DNA of 64,000 bases from a virus, in IMG/VR virus record IMGVR_UViG_3300011114_000773, positions 44,298-108,297 of that record. One strand, 5' to 3'. Under the pieces are notes generated by a model. That model saw only the letters and a list, made by a program, of their open reading frames with translations. It had not been told where the DNA came from and searched no databases. The first letter of the stretch is position 1. The number at the start of each line of letters is the position of its first letter. The translations under genes were made by a program, and so were the position numbers. Positions 36,446 to 47,100 of the stretch are shown piece after piece.

Positions 36446-38184
36446 TATTTTTTAAGAGTATATGAGTATTCTACTGTCACTCCTAGGTCGCCCTCGGAAT
36501 TAAAGTCATATTTTGCACTGGATAAGAAGAAATTAAACATATCAGCGCCGAGTAGAACTTTGTTAAGAAATACGGGCTTGCTATGAGCTACTAGGGCAGC
36601 GACCTCTCCCGTCGGAAGATAAAGCGCGTCAAAATTATTGTTACGCCTAGTCAGGATTCCTTTATAGGACACGGACGCAGTACTTAGCTCCTGCTGATAG
36701 CCATAGCTCAAGATAGTTTGTTTACTTGGCCGATTTATAACCTTGTACTCGTGAATGATGTCCTTTGGTCGGGACTGGTCCACAGAAATCTCCAACTGAG
36801 TAAGTCCAGTTATCGCTGCGGAATTAAAGGGATTCACATAGTTAATATTGTAAATTGGACTATCGGTATATGAGAAGGACGCGTGACAGGCCTTGCCTCT
36901 TTGCGGCGCAGAATATGAAGATTTTACCCTATTAAGTCCAGCGGGAGAAAGCCCTGTTATATTTGCTAGTCCAGAGTAAATAGCCATACAGTACTGGGCC
37001 GAATTTGCGGCGTCGGTAGCTAGGACTCCCATAATCGTGCTTGACCCGCTAACAGGTATGTTGTCTGTCCTACCGACAATATGGGCGTTCAAAGTGTAAT
37101 CTATTGAATGCTCCATCTCTACCGCCCCGTTAGAGAGCTTATGAACAGAGATGTTGGAGTTTCTGGAAAGTCCGGTCTGGAAGTTAGGATTATTCGTGTA
37201 GCTGACCGAACCCTCTATAGATAAAGTCGGTACAACGCAAGTTTTGTTGGAAGAGAGCCTTACAAGATTAGAGACGTTAGAGTTACTGGTATTTGTTTGC
37301 AAATTCGTTAGCGGGAAGTATCCAGTCACTATGCTTTCGCAACGGCTTTCAGAACCAGCCAACACAGAATTAAATCCGCTCACTGCTTGGTTGTAAGTTT
37401 TATTTCCGGCGACTTTGATTCGCTCGTCAATTTTAAAGAATCCATCTTGGTCGTAAGCTACAGAATGAGACAGGTTATATGTATAACCAGAAGAGGAGGA
37501 GCTTAAGATACCCCGCGTTTTGCTAAAAGAGAACGAGTTTCTTAATGCGTCGAACGTCTCCGTGTAGTAAATTTGAGTGGCGTTTCCAGTGGCATATTGC
37601 GCGTAGTCTTGAAAGCCTATTTTAGACAGCCCAGCGGCCCCGTCAGAGTCATAAATATCTGTCGCGATATCCTCGGCGGCGCTTTTTAAACTAGAAAAGT
37701 CTAGGTATCCGTCTCCTGTTTTAAGAGAGAATGACAAGTCGTGTTTGTAGCTTTTGTCTGCCGCCTCTGAGCTATCGAAACTAAAATTTTCATTTAGGTC
37801 TTTTAGTAAGTGGCAGTAGCTCGCAATTACGCCGGATATGCCGGTTAATTTTGTATTGTCGTATCCGTTTTGATATTGGTCTGATTTATAAGTCTCGATA
37901 GACACCGTATGCTTTTGGGAGCGGATAGTATCCTCACCGAGACTATTTCCGTTAGGAACAGAGAATGACGTTATATTTACATCTCCGGTGAAAATCCCCA
38001 AATACTGCGAGAATTGAGATTTAAAATACTGCCGTAAATCTCTTCTGCCAGTGAGTTCTATGTCGTATATCTCGTAGTCATACTTCTCAACGATGCGGAA
38101 AGGCAGTCCCAAGCCAAAATTTTCAAATCGGCGAGAGTATCCCATTAGGCCCGTATAGTTTCCTGAAGGATGAGCGATTGGCAT
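36445..38184 (-). CDS. tail/baseplate protein immediately after tape measure
   Basis: 579-aa structural protein, the first gene downstream of the tape measure. In long-tailed phages this position is usually taken by the distal tail or tail-tip protein. The N-terminal half contains EKYDYEIYDIELTGR and a repeat-like section with DGFFKIDERIKVAGNKTYNQ, and the C-terminal part ends in strands (LGVTVEYSYTLKK). It overlaps the 570-aa paralogue by one base (TAATG). The distal-tail role is inferred from position only; no catalytic motif is visible. Confidence 0.55.
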   Translation of the reverse strand: MPIAHPSGNYTGLMGYSRRFENFGLGLPFRIVEKYDYEIYDIELTGRRDLRQYFKSQFSQYLGIFTGDVNITSFSVPNGNSLGEDTIRSQKHTVSIETYKSDQYQNGYDNTKLTGISGVIASYCHLLKDLNENFSFDSSEAADKSYKHDLSFSLKTGDGYLDFSSLKSAAEDIATDIYDSDGAAGLSKIGFQDYAQYATGNATQIYYTETFDALRNSFSFSKTRGILSSSSSGYTYNLSHSVAYDQDGFFKIDERIKVAGNKTYNQAVSGFNSVLAGSESRCESIVTGYFPLTNLQTNTSNSNVSNLVRLSSNKTCVVPTLSIEGSVSYTNNPNFQTGLSRNSNISVHKLSNGAVEMEHSIDYTLNAHIVGRTDNIPVSGSSTIMGVLATDAANSAQYCMAIYSGLANITGLSPAGLNRVKSSYSAPQRGKACHASFSYTDSPIYNINYVNPFNSAAITGLTQLEISVDQSRPKDIIHEYKVINRPSKQTILSYGYQQELSTASVSYKGILTRRNNNFDALYLPTGEVAALVAHSKPVFLNKVLLGADMFNFFLSSAKYDFNSEGDLGVTVEYSYTLKK

Positions 38185-38188
38185 ATAA

Positions 38189-41100
38189 TTAGCTTACCTT
38201 TTCTTTGACTGGAGGAGGAAGTCCTCTCTGAGAACTGGTTATTTCTACAAGCTTATTTACAGATATCGCTATTGATGCGAGATTAGACGAGTCGGCCTCC
38301 GCGCTCTTAGAGGCCACTGGAATTGCTGGAGTAGCTGGGTTAGCTGGGGCTATCGGCTGGCCCTTTTCATCAAGACCTTTCTTACGGTTCTCTTCTTTAT
38401 TTTTTTCTTTTTCATCAGCTATCTCGTCTTTTTTGTTCTTATCTTCAAGAGCTTTCTTAATCTCCTCACCTATCTTGTTTAGCGTATCGTTAGACTCCTT
38501 TATAGCCGCTGTCAAGACGTTATTCGCCGCAGTTACCTCGCGAGTGTCAAACACAAACGGCGTAGTAGAGAGTCTCGTTATAGCGGCTTCTAACGATTCG
38601 GTAGATTTTGCTAGCGCGGCATTCGAGTTAATGAGAGGACTCATATCCCCCAAGCCCGCGCCCTTGGCAATGCCCTGCGCTGTGACGTTTTTGTCTTCTC
38701 CCTTTAAAACAGTCCTAGCTCTAGCTAAGTCCAATTCTTGCACGTTACTCGCCCCAAAAGCCCCTAGCGTTTTACGAAGGCCGACTGCTGTCGCGTTGTT
38801 CCCAGCAGACACGATTCCGAATTGACGCGACCTATTTATGGCATTTCCCTTTGCTAACTGAGCCTGAATAGGAGCCACAACTTCGTCAGGGAGAGAGTCC
38901 CCGAACATATTAGTTAAGGCCTGTCCGTACCTCTTGGTAGCAAATCTATCGCCGCGCTCATATCCGCGCTTGTCCTTACGTAGTTGCCTTTCCGCGTCGC
39001 GTTCTTCTTTGCGACTGTCAGGAGCGGCACCGAACATCTTACCCTTTCTCTGTTCGTCTAGTATAGCGATTTGTCCTTTATATGCCTGATTTTGAATCGC
39101 GAGTTGAGACACGGCAGCGGCCCCAGCGTTTTCTATGCCGCGAGTCATAGTGGTGTTTAGTTCGTCAATAAGTTGATATAGTTTAGTGTCCTCTGCCCCC
39201 TTTAAAATCTCGTTCTTAAGAGAACCCTCTGGGGTAATCGCTCCAGTAACAGTTTTGAAATATCCCAGTATCTCTTGAGGAGTCATCGGTGCCCCCTGAC
39301 TTTTTCTGGTATTAACACCCTGAGAAACAACCCCCATAATTCGGGAGACTTCCCCCTTGGCCTTCAATACGTCTTCATTTATCCTAACATCTCCTCCTGC
39401 TGTTTTATACTTGCTATCTGATTTAGATAAAATATTGTCTGTGATTGACGATATAGATTTATTCGCAGCCTCTGTGGAAATAGTAGCTTTCTCTTCTCCT
39501 AATTTGGTATAGACTTCTTGGCTTTTTTGTTCATTGCCTAGTCTTAATTGTGTCCCTGCCCCATATCTCATTCCCGCCAACGAGACTGCATCTGTCCCCA
39601 TTTGTAGATTGACCGAGTTTTTGGTTGACTGAAGCTTGTCGGCAAGAGTCGCCGCCTGTAGGAGATTACCGACATAGGCCTTAACAGAGCTATCTACCTT
39701 ATATATAGCCGTGTCTCTCTTTCCCTCTGCAATTTGCTCGGCGTTTTTCGCATTGCGGATAACCTTAATGTCTCCCGTTCGAGCCGCTGTGATTTCCTTT
39801 TCATTTTTGAGACTTCTCTCTTCTAGTTTGTTGCGAGTGAATAGTTCTTTTGTATATTTTTCAGCGACTGCTAGATTTTTTGTATGCTGCTCATATACAT
39901 CTTGGGTGATGGCTTTTTGAGCGAGAAGAGCTGCCATTACTTCTAAGGCGTTACCTCTTATCGCTTGACGAGTTACGGCTCCCGTGTCAGACGCGCCAAA
40001 TCCGCCCTGACCGCCGACAATGACACGCTGCCGCTGCTCGGTGACATCTTCCAGCAAAGGCATTTTTTTGCGCACTGTCGCGACGGCGTCTGTCTCTTTT
40101 TTACCCAAGTTAGCATATTCTCCACCATATAGTTCTTTTTCCTTTTGAGATATGGATTTTTGCTCCTGCTCTCCCGGACGGAACCATCTGGTTCTTTTCA
40201 ATTCGTCCATCTTTTCAAACTCAAGGGCGCGTTCGGAAGTACCTGTTTCTTTTTTGTGCTCTTCTTGGATGGCTCCAGCAACGCGCTGTCTTCCTTCTGT
40301 AGTTGACTGGGCGTTAATCCTTCCTCTTTCCATTGCGGTCAAACTTAATAAACTCTTGGATACTTTATTTTGAGTGTCTATTATTGTTTTAGTAGAGACT
40401 GAGGCGTCACTATACATCTGACTAAGATTTCCGATAGCTTGGCTATACTCAGAAAGAGCTGTTCCTGATATATTGAACTCGCTCTTCATAACGTCTAGCG
40501 CCGCCGCCATCTCTGGTGATTTATTAGACCAAGACTCCCAAGCCTTTATAAAACCTGGGATACTTATGATAGCAGCCGTAGCTATGCCTAACGGACCCGG
40601 AATGACAGACATCACCTGTGCGGCAGTCCCAAATGTTTCTGCCACCATTGACATCGACTTTCCAGCAGCCGTTTCTTGGGGTATAAATCCGGCGATAGTA
40701 CTAATACCAGCAGATGTGGCAAGTGAGTAAGACATTGACTTTCTATTGAAGTCGTCTTTCTTTTGCGCTTTATCCACCGCCAGTTGAGCCTGTTGTATCC
40801 TCATTGAGTGAGGAGTCTCTGCCAACTTAGCTGTCGTTAAAGCTTGCTCGTCAGCGGCTCTGCTGGCAAACCCTGTCCGGTACGTCTGCATTACTGCTGA
40901 ATTTGACATCTGTGTAGCTCGTCTGGACGTATTCCATCCCGGTGCGCCAGAGGCATTAATTTGTGCTTGAAGTCTCTGATTCTGTTGCGTAAGCACTACA
41001 TGCGCCCTCTTAGCTAAATCTCTCTGGACTGCTGGTCCAGTATTGAGAGCAGATAGGCCAGCTCTTTCAATGATAGACCTCTCACTATACCTGTCGGCTA

Positions 41101-44100
41101 TTTTAGATTCGCTTATATGACGTTCAGCAGCTTCTACTCGGCTACTAAATGGTTTCTGCGCCCTTCTTGCGGCTTCTACTGTTTCAGTAGTCGCTTTTAA
41201 AGTACTTCCAAATTTACTCAATTCAGGAATCATAAATGCCAACGTTCCCAAAAACGCTGACATACCAAAGCCGCCGATTGTTCCAGAAGAATCATCAGCA
41301 AAATTCGGCACATGACCCTTCGCCATCCTCGACATACCCTTAGTCATCGGATTAATTCCCGCGCTTCGTGCCTTGCTCATACCGTCCGAAAGACCAGTTT
41401 CCTGAACAGTGTTCCAAACTCCAAGTCCAGAAGGATTATGAGAGCTAACCAAAGACGGATGTCTGTCAACACGAATAGAACTCATAGGCAGTCCAGCCGC
41501 GTGCTCTCTACGAACCGCGTCTTGGATGGCATTAAAGTTCGGCACATGACCCGCCGCGAACTTCGTATTAACTATCAGTCCAGAATGCACGTCTCTCTGA
41601 CTCGCCCGTTTCGCATAAGCCAATACATCTTCCTTAGTCCTCAAGGAAATCTCTTCGCCAGCCATTGTAGAAACGACCGTCTCTTTCCCATGCCGAATTC
41701 TTTCCATCATTTGAGGAAATGGAAATTTGCCCTTCTGCGCAAGAGCCACACCTGAGATGGCCGAATATCCTTTTTCTTTGGCGTTCGCGAACATCGCCGC
41801 ATAAAGTTCTCTGCTATGGCCCTGACCTTGAGATTTTTTCTTGACTAGAACATCAGAGATTTCTATGCTTTTTCTCAGTTTGGAGAGAGTGGCCGTTCCG
41901 TGTTCGCTTTTGAAAATAGTTTCATTAAACTCTGGCTCTTCAGAGATTGATACTCCAGCGAAGTTAGGGACATGGCCACGGGCTAGAGCGCGAGTATTAA
42001 GACGCTCGATAGAGATGTCGCTCATGTCTTCTAATGGAACGCCATTCACTATCTGGCTAAGATGGGCAAGATTTTTGAACTTATGGACGGAATCTCCCTC
42101 CTTACCTTCGCTAAATGTAGAATACTTCAAGACGCCGGTCGTATTGAATTTATCAGGCTGGTCACGATATCTTAGTTGAGGATATGATTTTTTAAAAATT
42201 TCAAAATTCGATGCTTCAGCGCCCAACTCTTTCTTAGAAGAGTTCAGTGACTGCTGCGACGTTAAAGAGCCAGAATATATTGGCACACCAGCCCTCTTAC
42301 TAAGTTTACCAAGGCGATTAAACAGAGCAAAAGCCTCCCCTTTTTTCTTAGATTCCAAGTACCCTATATCCAAAGCCCCATGATATAACGAATACTCTAA
42401 AGAACTTCCTGCGTCAGTTACGAGTTTTCTATCCCTGCTCTGAGAATCTCTGAATCCCTTTTCCAGACGTATTTCTGCGAAATTTGGTACGTGTCCACCA
42501 GACATTAAGGCTACTTCTTTTTCGTTTTGGTTTTGTATAAGACTTCCATTGTGAGACAGGCTCCCTTTGAAATATCTGTTCACTATATCATTTACGTCAA
42601 ACCCAACGAATTTATGCTCTCTTCCTCTGGCAGCGTTTGCTTCAGAAGTGCTATTTAAAATAGCTTTCCCAATACGTTCTTGGCCGAACCTATTAGTGAG
42701 CTTTTGTATTTTGGCGGCATTTAGAATACGGCTAGTAGGGATAGAATACTCCCCAACCTGACCCCCCCTACCGACGAAATCACTAGCGACTTCCTCACTA
42801 TAACTCGCGGATAATAGGCCGCTTCCGTATGCGTCTTCCTGATGCCGAGCTAGATAACGCCCCAGACCAGATGGAGAAAGATATTCGCCGAAGGCTTGGT
42901 CTTTTAAGGCTTGATGACTATCGTCCATGAGCGTAGAGCCGTCGTCATTTTTTCTTTTATCAAATATGATGCGACGTGTCTCTTCTGGCGTCACCTCTCT
43001 CTTTAGAGCGAGTTTCTGCCGTAGTCTCTCGATTCTTGAGCCTCCAACGCCTCTATATAGTTTAGTAGTTGAGAAGTTCGGTACGTGCCCACCGCTGTAA
43101 AGTCCAGCAATCGCCTTGTCGGCGGGAAGTTTGTTCGCCGCCAATCTTTTGTATAGCGCGGCGGAATTGCTGCCCATATATCCAGATATATGCTCCATCA
43201 TTCTAGGGGTGATAAGCGGCGCGGTAAATTTATTTAAGACTCCTGCTGAAGAGTCGTTAGAATGAGCCTGCCCGAATTTAGACCCAATGCTCTGAGCGAA
43301 GGCTTCGTCAACTAAGTCCATTGGAGAACGCACTTGTGATGAGTAACTTGGGCTGATTTTATTTAGCGCTGCAAGTATCGACGGGTCGCTCTTCGCCTGC
43401 TCTAAGAGAGGGCCGAGCCGGCTAGAGAAGCCTTTTGTCTTTGATAGCTTACTGAACATCCCGTGTCCGAATTCTTCGTGGGCAAACGAATTTCCGAATG
43501 ACTTACGGCTATCGGATACCGCGACTCTTCCGTTTCTTGGATTGAAGTAGCCAGCAGAGTCTGCAACAGAGATTTTGCCTTTTGAATCTTTGTAGATTGG
43601 GTCAAACATCTGAACAGAGTCTTCTCTTGCAAAATTAGGGATATAACCCGCTGCGCGATTTTGCCCCGTCTTTCGCGCCTCGGCCTGCATTTCCGCCCAT
43701 TCTTTCTGTCTTTGAGACAACGCTTTAGAAGCAGGCATTCCTGTAGAGTCGGCCAGCACCTTATGAGCCATGCTTCTACGAGCATCTCCGTCAACATGGA
43801 CCTCAGACTTGAAATCTCCAGTCGTTATATCATTAGGACTTACGCCACCCAAATCGAAAAAGCTAAGAATCTTAGGAAGCAATTTCTTATTTATTGCAGG
43901 CACGTCGAAGTCTGCGCCCTCCCTATTCTTTTTGGCTTTAATGCCGAATGCCGCAACGAAGGCGGCATCAAAAATAGCTCCAGCGCCGCTATGAATTTGC
44001 GATTTGAAGCCCTTTGTATTCTCTTTCGCTCCGAGAACGGCTTCTTGAGAGACGTTCGGGTTGAGTTGCTTCGCGAAACCCTCTGTCGCTATTCCGAGGT

Positions 44101-47100
44101 TAGCCTCCACAAGTTTCATCAGGTCTGGATGACCAGCGGCGATTCCCTTTTCTTTGTTGTATCGACCGACGGCGTATTGCACGCGCATCCCGGCATCATT
44201 AAAATCATAGAAATCTTGCCCGACTCTATCGCTATGATATGCTAAAAGAGCATGACTAATTTTAGGCGGATAAGTCAACTTACCAAGCGCCGACTTCTTT
44301 TCGGCAGTCGTCCTCTTGTCTTCGTCAAAGGTGAACCCAGCTTTTCCCAAAAGAGCAAAATCAATACCGCCCTTGTCGCTCATTTTATTTTCTATTCCTC
44401 TCAGGGCTTTGTTGTCAACGTGCATCGGGTTGAGCATCGTCTCCCTGTTTTTACTGAAAAGTCCACTTGAGCCGTATGCACTTCTTACATGAGCGTACGC
44501 TTCTTCTTGACTCATGGACTCTGCCAATTTTTGTCCAGCCCCCTCTGCCGTTTTAGGTACTAGAGAGTGCTTTGCTGCTTCGTTGTAGGTCTGCTTCGGG
44601 AATTCGAGTGAGAAGTCGATTCCTTCGCTCTGACCGATTTTTTCCCATTCGGTAGAGCTTGGGGTTTTGAATTCTTTATCTTTAGCACGAGCCTTCCTTA
44701 AATACTCAGAACGATTCCTTAGCGACGCTAGGTTACTACCATAAGTTAAATCGTGCCATATCGACGGAGGTAGCGACTTTTTAGCTTCTTCGAGGCCAAG
44801 TCCTTCGCTGTCCTGACGTGATAGCGCCGCCCGAATATCGGTAGCTTGAGCGATACGAGAGTTACCTCTGCGAGCAGGCTGTACGTCCCACCCTTCAATG
44901 AGCCTCTGTCTAGCGAATGATGTTCTTTCTTGGTAAGCTGCCTCAGACTCATTTTCGCCCTTCTCAGAGAGTCTATCTGGCCCGAAGATAGCCGTGCTTC
45001 TCGCCAGACCTTCTTTTCTGATACCGAACTCGTAAGCTTTTCCTCCAGCCTCAAAGGCCTTAAATCCGGGCTTTGTATCGCGGATTTCGCTTGTGACCAA
45101 TGCCTCTGGGTGGAGTCTGGAAATTAAATCAATTTTTTCTGATACGGATAGGCCGACATCGCTTCCTCTTTTTTCGCCGCGAGCTACAGAGATAACCGCT
45201 TTACGGAGCATCGCATTAGGATTCTCCGCAGCATCTTGCGCTTGATGCTCTAAAATGGTCTGATATAGTTCGTCGTGTCCGATATGATACGGGGTAAAAG
45301 CACCGTTCATCGCAAGAACTCCTTGTAACTCCTGAAAGTGAATCTTCTCTTCGTCCGTTTTGTCTCTCATGGAGAAACTATTACCAGACCGCTCTATTAC
45401 TTTTACGGTTGTCTGGTTCTTGTCATTCCAATACTTATGCAGGGCCGCTTCAAGGAAAGCGCCACTAGTAGGCCCGTGGGTATAGCCCTTGCGACCAAAA
45501 GCGGTAGGAGAGTTTTCGTCTTCCGCTCTTTTTGTGCGGAACTGTTTGATTATGTCCGAGGAGGCGACGAGATGAGTAATTGAGCGAGCCTTGTCAAATT
45601 CTTTTTCGTTATGCTGCTCGAATGGATTCGCCAAGGCACGAGTAACGATGACTCTATCGTCGTCTTTAGTGAGCCTCAGCGCTTCCGACGTGCTCCCAAT
45701 GAATGAAGCATTAGGATATTTGCCTTTGATATATGTCGTTTTTCCTACACCAGCAGCGCCAGTTACGAGTTCTCCGATTAGGTCTTTGTTCGTGACATAG
45801 TCTATGATTGCATTGAAATCTTTACGATGTCCTTGCTGTGTTAAGAAGTCCCTATCTAAAACGTGGTAGCGATATTTCTTATCTGGCAGATTGCCTCCAG
45901 CGTAATGCGGTATGACTGCCGAGTCTCCATTTCGACCAAAATTAGGAATCTCTGTCTCCTGATTATTCATCACGAAACGCTTGCCGCCGATAGTACCACG
46001 AGAAGTATGTGCGCGGACCCCGCTAGAAGCGCCCAAGGAGCGGGCCTCGGCCTCTTCACGTTGCATTATGTTAAAATTAGGAACCCATCCATGAGCGACA
46101 GTTGCCATTGTCGCCCTAACTTGTGGGAATATCGGCTGACCACCAATGCCTCTTGGCGGAGTCTGGAGTATTTTCGCTAAATCTAGTGAGTTCCTCTTCA
46201 GAACTAATGTAGCCTCGTTTTGGCTTGCTAGCTCGTGAGTGTATCTACGAGCCGCGTCCACAATGGTTAATCGTCCCGCCCTAATTTCTTCTAGTAAGTC
46301 CGGCTGTTTAGACAAGAAGGCGGAGGTGGACTGCTCAATAGCTTGTAGCCTGCTAGCTTCAGTAGTTATTTGGAAGAACTCTCTAGTAGCTACCGTTCCG
46401 AACTGGACCAATCTTCCAAACAATTTCAGAATAGCAAACGTCGCGATTTGTACGCCGGGTCCGCTAAGGATATTTCCGATTCCTTTTAGTAAACCCTCTC
46501 CAATTTTTTCTCCGATTCCATCTCCGTCGATTTGTCCCGAGAGATTCTCTGCCGCCCATTTTCCGAAATCCAGACCCGATTTCATCACTGGAGCAATTGT
46601 TAAACTACCAAATTTAGACGACATCTCCATAAAGGAGTTCATCGTTTGGGTTAATTTACCAGAAACTGTATTGTTGAGTTCTTCGATACGGCGGTTTGCT
46701 TCTCCAGAACTTTGACCAGCAGCTTTCAAAGCTCCGTCAAAAACGGAGGTTCCCTGTCCCAAATCGCGCATTGCTGCTTTTAAAATGTTAATCTGATAAA
46801 CGCCGCCCAGTAACTCAGCCGTCATTGACCTTTGAGATGGGCCTAGCAAGTCATATCTTTGAGCGAGATTCTTTAAAATGTCAACTAGCGGGCGTATTTC
46901 CCCAGCAGCAGTTCTCGTCTGGACCCCAAGACTCTCCAATTGCTGAAGGACTTCTGGACGACCCATTCTCGTGAAAATTGTCTTGAACGCGTTACCGATA
47001 ACAGCACCACCTCGCGCCGTGCTCTGCTGAACACTCGTAATAAGCGCCAACATCTGATTAAAGGTGACATTTGCGTCGGAAGCGCTAGCGCCGACACGCT

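Larger units (their letters stand above)
41301..46100 (-). repeat. dispersed G(H/Y/W)(V/I)PNF linker motif in tape measure
   Basis: The amino-acid motif occurs eight times in this gene. In gene order: GWVPNF near 46085, EIPNFG near 45947 (degenerate), GYIPNF near 43644, GHVPNF near 43085, near 42491, near 41972, near 41542 and near 41311. Each except the degenerate copy is preceded by Ala/Ser/Arg/Lys residues and marks the junction between two different domains. The codons differ between copies, so this is protein-level conservation rather than a recent DNA repeat. Confidence 0.85.

Noticed and set aside
43661-44245. 194-aa plus-strand frame inside the tape measure
   Set aside because: Antisense shadow of a strongly supported gene; composition is Arg/Ser-rich without motifs.
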